From NCBI RefSeq assembly GCF_037392515.1, contig NC_090281.1, forward strand, positions 41,578,645-41,642,644: DNA of 64,000 nucleotides, written 5' to 3'. The notes beneath the pieces are model-generated. The model had not been told where the DNA came from, made no database searches, and was given only the letters and a program-made list of their open reading frames with translations. The translations under genes and the position numbers were made by a program. The number at the start of each line of letters is the position of its first letter. The first letter of the stretch is position 1. This document shows positions 43,028 to 53,568 of the stretch, in pieces. This DNA comes from Haliotis asinina. Lineage: Eukaryota > Mollusca > Gastropoda > Lepetellida > Haliotidae.

Positions 43028-45095
43028 ATTATTACAGATTAGAATGAGGAAATTACTTAGAGTAAAACAATCTTAAATGAACTGAAAGAATTCTATAAAA
43101 CCTTTAATCCTCTGACAGGATTTGTGGCAATAATGACCACAAGGACAATGTAATAACTCCAGTTTTGAGTAACCAAATTAGAGACAATCTAGACAAAGAA
43201 ATAGACATGAACGAAATAACGCTGGCAGTAAAACATGAAGAATAACAAAAGCCCCGGAATTGATTTGTTGATTTCCTATAGATTTCTTCAAGTACTTCTG
43301 GAAAGAACTTAAGGTTTGGATTCTTAGATTTATCAATGATGTTTCAAGAAGAAATAAGATGTCTTCTACCATGAATAGAGGAATTAGTACTTGCATCCCT
43401 AAAGCCAATAGAAATAAGACGTTATTTAAGAACTGGAGGCCAATTACATTATTACATGCTTTGTATAAAATGGTTAGTGCTTGTATCTCTAACAGGTTGA
43501 AAATCACCTTAGATTCTTTGATACACAATAACCAAACTGGGTTTATACCAGGTAGAACACTTAGTGAAAATACAAGGTTACTATATGATCTAATGTTTGA
43601 AACTAAGAAGAGAGATATCCCTGGTCTGTTGATTTTTAATTGACTTCGAAAAAGCTTTTTGACACAGATTTTATCAACTGTGTTTGACTAAAATTTGGTT
43701 TCGGACCACAGATTATACGCTGGATTAATCTATTAACATATGATACATCGTCATGTGTTATTGAAAATGGACACCTCTCAGGTGTCTTCCCTTATGGGGG
43801 CGGTGGGGTAACCTAGTGGTTAAAGAGTTCGCTCGTCACGCCGAAGACCCGGGTTCGATACCCCACATGGGTACAATGTGTGAGGCCCATTTTCTGGTGA
43901 GCGCGGTTTCAGGCAAGGTGATCCAATATCTCCATATTTTTTTCTTTTTGTCGCTGAAATCCTTGGATGTATGATAAGACAAAATAATGATATAAAGAGT
44001 ATTGTGATTGATATTCCGGAATATCAGTTAGGGCAATATGCTGATGATACTGAATTAGTTTTGGATGGCTGGAATGAAAGTTTGTACACTGCTATTGATC
44101 CCTTTAATACCTTTTTATAATATGTCAGGGTTAGGAACAAACATAGATAGAACTAAAGCAATCTGGATAGGGTCAAACGCAGGTAGAAGAGATATAATTT
44201 GTTATCATTTGAATATAGAATGGCAAAGAGAGGAATTTGAAGTTTTGGGTATTAGATTCACACCGGTTTTGAATGACTTATGGGTAATTAAGAGGAGAAA
44301 AAGACCTGAAAACTTTAATGGATTACTGGTAGCATGGAGAAAACTAATTGGCAAAATCACTGTAATCATAACATTGGCTATTTCGAAATTGGTTCACATT
44401 TTTTGTTCATTACCTAACCCACCGTACGAATTTATCACTTCCCATGAGAGATTATTTTTCAAATTTATTTGGGATGACAAAAATGACAAAACTAAACGGA
44501 ATACTTTAAAAAAAGATTTTACAGAAGGGGGATTACACATGATAGATATTAAAACCTTTCTTAATGCTATGAAATTATCTGCTCTCAAAGTGCACTTGAG
44601 GAAAACAAATTTGTGTAATCCATGTAATTTCCCATTAAATGATATATTAAAATATGGAGTAAATCTTCAGAACATTGTTGAAATTGATAATCCTTTCGGG
44701 AAAGATGTTTTATTGGCATGGAATTTGTATTGTAGTACAAACATCATTGAAGCAGGCAACAGGAATTTTATCACAACCCTTATGGTTAAATAATAATTTC
44801 AAAAACCCAAATAACCTTATTAGTCCTCGGGCTAACACTGGAATTTTAACAATTAAAGACCTTTGTAATGAAGATGGTTTTATGTCTTTTGAAGAACTGA
44901 AGCTGAAATTCAGTATTAGAGGTACATACCTGGATCTCAGATATGTTTGGTAAATCATACCTGATTCATGGAAAAAGACCACAAGACAATGTAGACCTAT
45001 ACATCAAAATGATCTAGATATTAATTTGTTTTCATAAAGAGTTTATAGATGCCAAAAAGGGTTCAAGATTATATTATGATAAGCTCTTATCTGTG
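43028..45095 (+). pseudogene. L1/Tx1-type LINE ORF2 fragment (reverse transcriptase and C-terminal region)
   Basis: At 43359-43643 the frame reads GISTCIPKANRNKTLFKNWR, PITLLHALYK and QTGFIPGRTLSENTRLLYDL, the fingers of an L1/Tx1 RT. After an inserted SINE, FRQGDPISPYFF (motif B) and GQYADDTELVLDG (motif C, YADD) follow. Then 44065-44793 gives TKAIWIGSNAG, HERLFFKFIWDDKNDKTKRN and GGLHMIDIKTFLNAMKLSAL, typical of the region after RT in this clade. Several frameshifts and stops show it is dead. The endonuclease half is missing. Confidence 0.85.
43792..43909 (+). mobile_element. tRNA-derived SINE head inserted in the LINE RT
   Basis: The sequence contains GGTAACCTAGTGGTTAAAG (A-box-like) and CCCGGGTTCGATACCCCAC (B box and T-arm-like), then GGTACAATGTGTGAGGCCCA. 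Spacing resembles a tRNA(Val)-type gene. It breaks the RT between LSGVFPL and FRQGDPISPY. As it lies in a LINE and relatives occur at 26457, 49145 and 49970, it is a SINE, not a tRNA gene. Confidence 0.8.
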
Positions 45096-45432
45096 GTGGC
45101 TGATTTGGGCCGTCGCTTTCTCGCCTTAAATTTCGCAGGTGAGAAAGCGGGAAAGTGATAACACGAGACGAGAAAGCGATAACGTGAGACGAGAAAGCGA
45201 TAGCACTAGACTATGGTGGCTGATTTGGGCCATCGCTTTCTCGCCTCCAATTTTGGAGGCGAGAAAGCGAAACCACGAGACGAGAAAGCGAAACCACGAG
45301 ACAAGAAAGCGATAACGCGAGACGAGAAAGCGATAGCACTAGACGAGAAAGTGAGAGAGCGAGAACGCGATAAAACAAGGCGAGAATGCAATAAAGCGAG
45401 AAAGCGACAGAGCGAGAAAGCGATATTTACCT
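45096..45432 (+). repeat. GAGAAAGCGATAAC minisatellite array with palindromic starts
   Basis: Two successive starts read GTGGCTGATTTGGGCC, at 45098 and 45212. The second is followed by a near-perfect palindrome: CGCTTTCTCGCCTCCAA and its inverse. About 20-bp units (CGAGACGAGAAAGCGATAAC) then repeat, degenerating to AGCGAGAAAGCGACAGAGCG. A related array lies at 48128-48300. Open frames across both strands reflect the simple repeat. Confidence 0.85.
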
Positions 45433-46974
45433 TAATTCTGCCCTGTCTGTGCATGTCGCCTTGTCTGCGTATGACTTAATCCAACAGGAAACTGAATCAC
45501 AATTTGTTTTAGTCGCATAGAATAAAATGCATATGCTTTCAAATTCTATGGCAATTTTGTCTTTAATCTTTTAACTTGTCTAGCCAATAATACAACGACG
45601 TGTTCTCTTTTTGCCGACAGGTATTGTTAGGGGATTAAAAGCGGTGGACCGTTCTAATCCTTATAACAAACAGATTCATCTCAGGGTTCATCTCACACCA
45701 TACTTTAACACAGTCACATTTAAATTTACACATACAGAGAAAATTTACTTAAATACTTCACAGTCACATTTTAAAATGCAATATATCACGGACAATTTCA
45801 TGAACTTTACATCACTCACACATAAATTTACATATATATCACGTATTATTTAGTCGCATTTCAATTTACAATCCCACCAGATGGGACACTGCGTCACCAT
45901 AAACAAGTGGTGAGATGGTGCCAGTTAAAAGTCTATGTTTCTGGATGTCGATCCTACCTTGGAGTTGTCGATATTTTCTGCTTTTTGGTCGAAGAGAAGC
46001 ATTGTTCAGGTTTGATGATGTTAATCAACTTGCACGTATTTTTGTGATTGGCAGCTGAAAATATCAGCATCTACAATGATGATTACAAGACTTACTGTTT
46101 CTCTCGTCTTGGAAGATGGTTGGCACTGGTCTATGTATGATCTACTGTCACGAGTTCCTTCAAGCCATTGATAAATGAATCCACCTGTAGTTTGACATTG
46201 TCTGATTGATGTAACATTGAAAGTCAAAATTCTTTCTTATAACTGGTCTCGCCGCGTCATATTTGATTACTGGTGATTACTGATGATAACTGAGTTCACT
46301 AATTATTATGAACTGTGTTCAGAGTACATGGCATGTGAGCGAACTCAGGTGTGTGAGACGACCCCCGGACTGCCTCTGCCGACCTTTAATCCTAATCTGC
46401 TTATAGCCAATGAAGGTGCCGGCAAAAAGAGAATAAACCAATCCAACAATAACTCCAGAAACCAAGTGTTTTTGTTAAAATAAATGAGTGTTTTGAAAGC
46501 CTGTGAAAAGTTTAACAAGGCCTGGATTAATTCCTGGTTTACATGTCTCTATTGTCATTTCCCTTATTAAATGCCACCATTGTTATCTCATCACTCATAC
46601 CTGGATGAACAATTCCTGGCTTCCATTTGCCCATCCACCCTACCAGTTTAGTGCTAATTAACTATCGGTTTCGCTTGTTATCTTATCACGGTTATTTCAA
46701 ATGTTCGTATATAGCTTTCCGTTTCATAGTTTCTTCATACACCTGATGAAAGCAATAAAAATATACTCCGTAACATCGTGTTCCACAAATACAGAAATAT
46801 TTCTCTTTAGCTTTTTTACTAGGATTTTTTATTCCCTATCCTAAAGCTACACCTTTGCCGTTACGCCACAAGATGAGTATCAGGAAATGAGATAATACCC
46901 CGCAAAGCCTTAACAACCAGTACCTTCCATACTCCCCACTTTACCGTGAAAGAACAAGATTGGGGTTACATTAG
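45433..46974. other. Unassigned stretch
   Basis: No gene recognised; a short duplication of CACAGTCACATTTnAAAnTnn occurs at 45710-45778. Confidence 0.35.
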
Positions 46975-47130
46975 TCTTCAGCTACTTATGCTTGTTGTAA
47001 GAGGTGACAAACGGGATCAGGTAGTCAGGCTCGCTGACACATGTCATCGTAACCCAATCACGTAGATCGATGTTTATGATGTTGATCACTGGATTGTCTT
47101 ATCCAGACTCGATTATTTACAGACCGCCAC
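46975..47130 (+). mobile_element. SINE fragment (middle and 3' part of the ACTCACTC family)
   Basis: CTTGTTGTAAGAGGTGACAA, GGGATCAGGTAGTCAGGCTC, GATCACTGGATTGTCTTATC and TTATTTACAGACCGCC follow the family order, diverged and truncated. Confidence 0.8.
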
Positions 47131-48127
47131 CAACCCTGTGAATGTCATCTGTTGCTGTCATTAGATTCGAATAGTTTTGACATAAATTGACCTAATTATG
47201 AATACGAGGGTAATACAGGTAGATCATTACATATATTGAACGAGTTTCAAGTCCTCGTCTGACAACGAAAATGTTACAGACTGAAAAAAAGTTAATTGGA
47301 TACACGCGTCACCATTCAGCTTATCAAATGCTACGCGACCACTAGCAGCTGTACCCTTTGAGATACATACATGTAATACATGTATACAGAGATAGGTAAA
47401 ACAGTGTATTTATAAGTTACGACGCTGTCAGATGGCAGACGCTGGCAAACGGAATGTTTTACACATCAACTTTCGACATATAAACACCATTTAAACTGTC
47501 TCAATATTATATTCATAACGTACACTAAGTGATGATGTGTATGATATCAGATAAACGTGATACAGAGCAAAGAGGTGTTATTTGCATTAGCACATGGCTT
47601 CATCATGCGACATAAATCGATCGAATCTCACACACTTAAGCGTTTCCTGCAGTATTGTACATTACGTGCTTGATAGCAGTGTCTACACCAAAACTTTGCT
47701 TATATTATAATAAAAAAGCTGCATATCCATAGAACTTTCCCCACTGTTCAGCACACCAATCGCTAAATACCTCTCGAAGTTCACTATGGTTAGTTAGGCC
47801 AGCGTTTAACTGCGTAGTGTATTCTGTATATTTTCAGGTTTGACCGGACGAACGTTGGACTGCATCCTTTTGCCTAGGTTAGACCACTGACTGTGGAATG
47901 GTTCTGTTTCTACATTTAGGTACCAGTTTAAGGTGCTTTACTGTCAAGCGCGCCTCTTCGGTTCTTGGGTAGGAGCGATTTAGGTAGGGTTCATAAAGGT
48001 GAGGATCGTCAGTTAATAAATTTTATCATCTTGAAGAAATCAAAGAAAGTACAGCTGTAATTTTTGATAACCGTGAAAAACATAAATGGTTCCAGCTTTT
48101 TTTATTATTGCTAACAGCGACGTAAAT
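47131..48127. other. Unassigned stretch upstream of the integrase-like relic
   Basis: No supported feature. Confidence 0.4.
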
Positions 48128-48300
48128 CGAATCTCGTGCTATCGCTTTCTCGTCTCGTGTTATCGCTTTCTCGTCTCGCGATATCGCTTTCTCGCTTTCT
48201 CGCCTCCAAAACTTAAGGCGAGAAAGCGATGAACAAAATCAGCCACCATACTAGTCGAGAAAGCGATAGCACGACGGGAGAAAGCGATATGATTGCGCGA
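48128..48300. repeat. Second GAGAAAGCGATAAC array, with an inverted half
   Basis: The first half reads in the reverse sense (ATCGCTTTCTCGTCTCGTG). It then passes through the palindromic CGCTTTCTCGCCTCCAAAAC / TTAAGGCGAGAAAGCG and ends with AAAATCAGCCACCATACTAG, the inverse of the GTGGTGGCTGAT start at 45093, followed by a few forward units. Confidence 0.8.
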
Positions 48301-49144
48301 GAATCGACAAATTCTATCCTGTTTTCCATAAGTATTGATAAATGTATGTAAAACCCGATTGTCTATTTTTCAGGGAAAAAAGTGATCACAGAATATTTTA
48401 ACGCTGGAAACACCAGCCGTGAAATTTGCTCCCTTCGTAGTGCCAGTAACAGTATTCATATAAGGTATGTTTAGTTCATCAGTTGTACATATGCTACCTG
48501 GATAATCTCTGTTTGAATTTCAATCCTTTTGTATTTAAAAACAAGAGAGCTTCAATGACAATATGTTTGGAATGGTGTTCGCTGATGCCTCATTCAGTGT
48601 AAACGTTGTTTATCTGTACTGTAAAACAGTTGAAATTCAAAAATTCAAACTGTTTCCTGCTATTTTTCATATTATGTTTCAAAGTAAACTCTGAGAGATA
48701 TAATGTCTGTTTAGTGTTATTGATCATCAGAGAGTATTGCATGCCGTCCAGGTAAGGCATCTACAACATAACCTAATCATATATGTTTGCCTATTCTACA
48801 AGAACTACAATTATGTTAATCGACATAATAAAATAACATGATGTTGCAACGTTATGATATATTTTTCTGAGTGAACTACAAGGAAGTGGTTGTTGTCTTG
48901 GCTACAGGAGCATGACAGAACGTTTGCGTAATGTGCATGGTTTGAGGGTTCCCAGGTAGGTTAGGATGGAAGGAGGAGGGGACTGGCAGAAGGGAGAGGG
49001 AATTCGTTTAACTGACTGTCCAAACGTGAACGCATACTGAAGTCTCGAGGTTATCGTCTTCGTTGTTGTAAACGGATATTATAGCACTACCAGCATTTTG
49101 TGCAGCGTAATGTTTACTCTTTTTATTTCACTGTACCTAATGGC

Positions 49145-49312
49145 TATTGGGTAGCCTAGTGGTTAAACCGTCCGCTCGTCACGTCCAGGAGTTGCGTTCG
49201 ATTCCCCATATGGGTAAACTGTGTGAAGCCTGTTTCTTGTATCCCCCGTCATAATATTGCTGTAGTATTGCTAATAGCGTCGTAAAGCAACACTCACTCA
49301 CTTATGGTACCT
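49145..49312 (+). mobile_element. tRNA-headed SINE in an intron of the integrase-like relic
   Basis: GGGTAGCCTAGTGGTTAAAC and GTTGCGTTCGATTCCCCATA are A- and B-box-like. The tail, ATATTGCTGTAGTATTGC then CACTCACTCAC, matches the tail of the other SINE family and of the LINE. Confidence 0.8.
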
Positions 49313-49964
49313 ATGAAGTTGTACTCATATCATTCTTTGTTTCTTCCAGGGACTTTGTTACGAAGCTTTTGAGGGTGGTCAATCCCTACAGGGTTGCAGT
49401 TCGAAGATCTCGCCGGTTTTCAAGGCGTTTATATCATAACAGGGGGCCAAATTATCTCATACACATCGATGGATATGACAAACTGAAACCCTTTGGGTTT
49501 GCTATCCATGGTGCAATATGGGGGTGAGTTTTAAACCAAACATTGCTCTTAACCATGCAGTTTATTGGAACCCTATTTTGTATTCACGAGAACATAGGGA
49601 ATAAGTTTACTCAGGGTGAATTAAGGGTATTTGAAGAATAAATATACATTCCATTGAATTTTCTACAATAGTATAATCTCAAACAATCATGACGAAGATC
49701 CTAAATATTCAATTAAACAGTTGTCGTCGTCAGTCTCAGTTAGGTATGTGTTAGGTATGTGTTAGGTATGTGTTGTAGAAATGTTTACAGTTTTCGTTAA
49801 ATGTGGTATGGTTGCCATTAATAGGTGGTTTGTCCATGGTTCGATATAAGACTCTGTTCAAAATGCATTCTTTAATTACTGACACCCTCAAACTAAGTAG
49901 AAACGTTACCAGAATCATGTAACGTGATTTCCGATACGTTAATATGTTAATGCTAAAGCACTAA

Positions 49965-50062
49965 CGGTGCGGTGACATATAGCTATATAGTTAAGGTGTC
50001 CTTTCGTCACGCTGACGACCCGGGTTCTGTTACCCTCGTGGGTACAATGTGTTAAGCTAACA
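49965..50062 (+). mobile_element. Degenerate tRNA-headed SINE just before exon 4 of the integrase-like relic
   Basis: TATAGTTAAGGTGTCCTTTC, GACCCGGGTTCTGTTACC and GGGTACAATGTGTTAAGC match the head at 43792 with changes. It ends about 40 bp before the exon 4 acceptor. Confidence 0.6.
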
Positions 50063-50545
50063 AACTCAAGGATGCATCTTTTTCACAAAGGTGGTATTTT
50101 CAGCTATTCGAGACGAATGCTATGGCTGAAAGTGGGGAGGAGCAATAACGACCCATACACTGTCGCCCATTACTTCATGGAATATGTCGAAGGTATCGGA
50201 GGTATGTGAACAATCCCTTATTTCTTTTTACGTGTTTTATCTGTGTAATTTACAAATGCTTTCAATTGTATATATTGCACTTTTGCTTACGAATAGGTAG
50301 GTGTTCCACGATGCTGACCGAGGTAGTGTAAATGTCTTAATTGAGGACCTTCAAAAAGCTATGAGGTGGGAACAGTGATGACATGGCTGCAGAAAACAGT
50401 TTCGTGTATGGGAGTTCTCACCGAAATCAGGTCAGATCAAACTCATTTAAGGTAATTACAGAGTATCATTGAAGCATTTTCAGTCTTGAAAAATTGGAAA
50501 CATACTCCTTCGAAACCAGATATGAACAGTGACTCAAGTAACTTA

Positions 50546-51831
50546 CGAGGATTGGCTGAAAAGTTCTCAGCCTGAGTGGTTTTTCCCCGCCAGGTAGAGA
50601 CAGGTGTTTGCCACCAATGAGGACAATCATTTAGTGAATCATAGACACAAGAACTACAAACGTACTAATAGTTTTATCTCAACTACAGCTCTTTTGGTAA
50701 ACCTACCCTCTGAAATCATCAGAAATGGACAAAACTGAATACAGGGCAGTCATCAAGTACTTGCAAAAGAAAGGGATGTCCCCAACACAGATACATGCTG
50801 ACATGGTCTCCACTCTAGGGGATGATGCTCCTTCATTTTCCACAGTAAAGAAGTGGGCTGCAGAATTTAAGTGTGGCAGACAAAGCCTTGATGATGACCC
50901 ACGCTCAGGAAGGCCTTCAACAGCAACCACTCCAGAAAACATCACGCGAGTGCTCGATATGTTGATGGATGATCGACGATTGACTACTCGACATATTGCT
51001 AGTGTAGTGGGCATCTCTCATGAGAGGGTTGAGCATATTATCACCAACGAATTAGGAATGACTAAAGTTTCTGCAAGATGGGTGCCAAAGCTCTTGACAG
51101 CAGAACAGAAACGTGTCAGGTTCCACACGTCCCTGGACAATTCGCGTCGTTTTGAAGCAGATCCCGATGATTTTGTGGTACGATTTGTAACCACGGATGA
51201 GACCTGGATACATCACTTTCAACCAGAAACAAAACTACAGTCAAAACAGTGGAAGCATCCTGATTCACCAGCTCCGAAGAAAGCCAAGTCTGTTCCCTCA
51301 GTGATGGCATCAGTCTTTTGTGATTCCAGGGGTATTCTGCTCATTGATTATCTTGAAAAAGGTCAAACTATCAACGGCAGATACTATGCTGATCTACTGA
51401 ACCAGTTGCGAGAAGCAATCAAAGCCAAACGACGAGGGATGATCGCTAAAGGTGTCCTCTTCCACCAAGACAATGCGCCTGTTCACAAATCGGTGGTGGC
51501 CATGTCAACAATCCGCGATTGTGGCTTTGAACTCATTGACCATCCTCCTTATTCACCTGATTTGGCTCCTTCTGAATTCCACCTGTTCCCCAAAATGAAA
51601 AAGGAACTCGCCGGTCGCCATTTTGCAAGTAATGATGACGTCATTTCCGCTGTGACTGATTTTTTTTAGGGTAGCTGAAGAAGATTTCTTCCTGACCGGG
51701 ATTCGGGCCTTGCAGCATCGCTGGCAAAAGTGTGTGAACTTGGAAGGGGACTATGTAGAAAAATAAATTACAAACGTGGACTTTGTAACTTTTTTTCACA
51801 GTGAGGCTTAGAACTTTTCAGCCAACCCTCG
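50546..51831 (+). mobile_element. mariner element, copy B
   Basis: The ends CGAGGATTGGCTGAAAAG and, reversed, CGAGGGTTGGCTGAAAAG are flanked by TA (50544-50545 and 51832-51833). Length is 1286 bp. It lies about 115 bp after exon 5 of the integrase-like relic and is in the opposite orientation to copy A at 13814. Confidence 0.95.
50725..51766 (+). pseudogene. mariner transposase, one late frameshift (copy B)
   Basis: The frame from ATG at 50725 runs 314 residues: HTH segments (SFSTVKKWAAEFKCGRQSLD, HIASVVGISHERVEHI), WVPKLLT, DETWIHHFQPE, LFHQDNAPVHKS and YSPDLAPSEFHLFPK. As in copy A the third catalytic position is Glu (DD34E by count). An eight-T run at 51660-51667 shifts the frame; in the next frame VAEEDFFLTGIRALQHRWQK and the normal C-terminus ending VEK follow. 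Relative to copy A three codons (AGK before VMASVF) are missing near 51300, and Trp is replaced by Cys in ASVFCDSRG. The two copies thus have independent lesions. Confidence 0.93.
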
Positions 51832-51984
51832 TAAGTAGGTAATTTGCTGATTAAGCAACGCATATACACCTGTACCTTCTAGTAGGAATGATCGTAGAAA
51901 TATAATCAGTACGATCATGATTTGTTGCACGCACTGGTAACAGGAATGCCAAAGTAAATATACCAGTCACTCACTCTAAAACAA

Positions 51985-52110
51985 GTAGAAGATATTGGGA
52001 AATATTTTCGAATGTCCTCAAGCGGCGCGAACGGTCTATGTACGTTGACGTACACTCTCGATCATGTCCCAAATGTGTTCAGAATGTGCCCCCTTGACAT
52101 TCTGAGGCTG
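51985..52110 (-). pseudogene. Tc1-type transposase C-terminal fragment
   Basis: On the minus strand, from about 52090, the frame gives SEHIWDMIESVRQRT, which fits the segment around the catalytic Glu of Tc1 transposases (PIEH.WD.L...VR.R). Only this short piece is present, so the call is tentative. Confidence 0.4.
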
Positions 52111-52240
52111 CTGGAGGAAGCCATTGCACAAACACCATATTTGTACGCTATTTCTCATTATTCGACAAGGAATTCGTATTTTGCTAAAAGTATACACTTG
52201 TGAATCTGTAACATTCGCCTTTTGAGCTCCATTTCGACCC

Positions 52241-52516
52241 GTGAAGGTCCCGGGGTAGAATAGGCCTTCAGCAACCCATGCTTGCCATAAAACGGTGACT
52301 ATGCTTGTCGTAAGAGGCGACTAACGGAATCGGGTGGTCAGACTAGCTGACTTGGTTGACACATGTCATCGGTTCCGAATTGCGCAGATCGATGCTCATA
52401 TTGTTGATCACTGGATTGTCGGGTCCAGACTCGATTATTTACAGACCGCCGCCATATAGCTGTAATATTGCTAAGTGCGACGTAAAACTAAACTCACTCA
52501 CTCACTCACTCACTCT
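52241..52516 (+). mobile_element. SINE-like repeat (ACTCACTC family), full length
   Basis: It runs from GTGAAGGTCCCGGGGTAG to a (CACT)n tail. ATTTCGA occurs just before (near 52230) and just after (near 52518), probably the target duplication. It contains TGTCGTAAGAGGCGACTAA and CCGCCGCCATATAGCTGTAA in the family order. Confidence 0.9.
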
Positions 52517-53319
52517 ATTTCGAGTAACTTTTCACGCCATGAATGGAAATGAATGGCCAGATTCAGGATTTCTTGGTACGTTTAGAGTCTGCTAATAACA
52601 TACTGACACACAGCGTACGGGACGCTGAGAGTTTCAAACATGCCACTGCCCATAGACGAGTGCAAACAATAGTTACATCGACAGTAGATAAAGAAACTAG
52701 TAAAATAAAGCAGAATTCTATGAAAACAGAATAAATAACTGGACCACAGAGATAAGTCGATCTTCCTTGAGAGTGTCAAAGTGGAGAATATACCGCCAGG
52801 TCCTTGTTTGACGCTACTATAAGCGGATTTGGCTTTATGTTATATTTGTTGTTTCATAGGATGTTTTCTTCAACACGTCTTCAACACATGTCTTTGTCCT
52901 AGTTAGAGCTGTTTGACGATATAGATCGATATTCGTTGAGTAAAGGCCAATATTGGAAAAATAACTTTGAGCAAAAATGTCAGGAAGAAAACAACATTCT
53001 TTACATCCTTGGTGAGCACATGCATTTATGCATAGACCGTCGAACATATTCTCAAGAACATACTGAAACTGTCCACGATTAAGGACATTACTATGCGTAT
53101 TATGTGTAGAGATTAAAACATTACTGAATTTCATCTCGATGACTTACTAACGATATTATCGATGAGGACGTGTTCATATCGATAATTTCTTACAGCCGGC
53201 TAATTGTCTTGTGACTTAATGATAATAATAAGCACATTTTATTATACCCTTGGAAGAGTATGCAAGAAACATTTTCATTTTAATGCATGAATAGAATAGT
53301 TTATTTCTATGTGTACATA
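52517..53319. other. Unassigned stretch
   Basis: No recognised gene; the 99-codon minus frame at 52835-53134 has no recognisable domain. Confidence 0.4.
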
Positions 53320-53568
53320 CACACAAACACACGCACGCACGCACACACACACACACGCACGCACGCACGCATCCATACATGCATACCTACATACATACAT
53401 ACGTACCTACATACCTACCTACATACATACATACATACATACATACATACATACATACATACATACATACATACATACATACATACATACATACATACAT
53501 ACATACATACATACATACATACATACATGCATGCATACATACATACATACATACACACACACACAAAC
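53320..53568. repeat. Compound microsatellite (ACGC)n(CATA)n
   Basis: ACAC/ACGC runs (53320-53370) pass into about 45 near-perfect CATA units to about 53555, then an ACACAC run. Open frames on both strands here (THTYIHTYIHTY and MYVCMYVC type) are artefacts of the tetranucleotide period. Confidence 0.97.

Larger units (their letters stand above)
48374..50430 (+). pseudogene. Multi-exon DDE integrase-core gene relic
   Basis: Five short exons with splice sites can be read. E1 48374-48464: ITEYFNAGNTSREICSL, the N-terminal helix-turn-helix-like part. E2 48883-48955: LGYRSMTERLRNVHGLRVPR. E3 49350-49523: LYHNRGPNYLIHIDGYDKLK, with the first catalytic Asp in HIDGYD. E4 50104-50201: YSRRMLWLKVGRSNNDPYTV. 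E5 50297-50430: ADRGSVNVLIEDLQKAM, with the second Asp, and ENSFVYGSSHRNQ. E2/E3, E3/E4 and E4/E5 phases fit. Order and motifs match the intron-bearing integrase-core proteins common in fishes, cnidarians and molluscs (GPNYLWH.DGYDKLKPFG, DRGTEN, NQRIE). Two frameshifts in E5, a TGATGA stop, IDG to IWG at the E3 end and a missing exon between E1 and E2 mark it as decayed. Confidence 0.75.

Noticed and set aside
43792..43909. Apparent tRNA(Val)-like gene
   Set aside because: It has A- and B-box-like segments, but no convincing acceptor stem. It lies inside a broken LINE and has diverged relatives with SINE tails in the window.
45206..45479. Charged open frames (KPRDEKA... and SRGFAFSS...)
   Set aside because: They arise from the GAGAAAGCGATAAC minisatellite on both strands and have no start context or homology.
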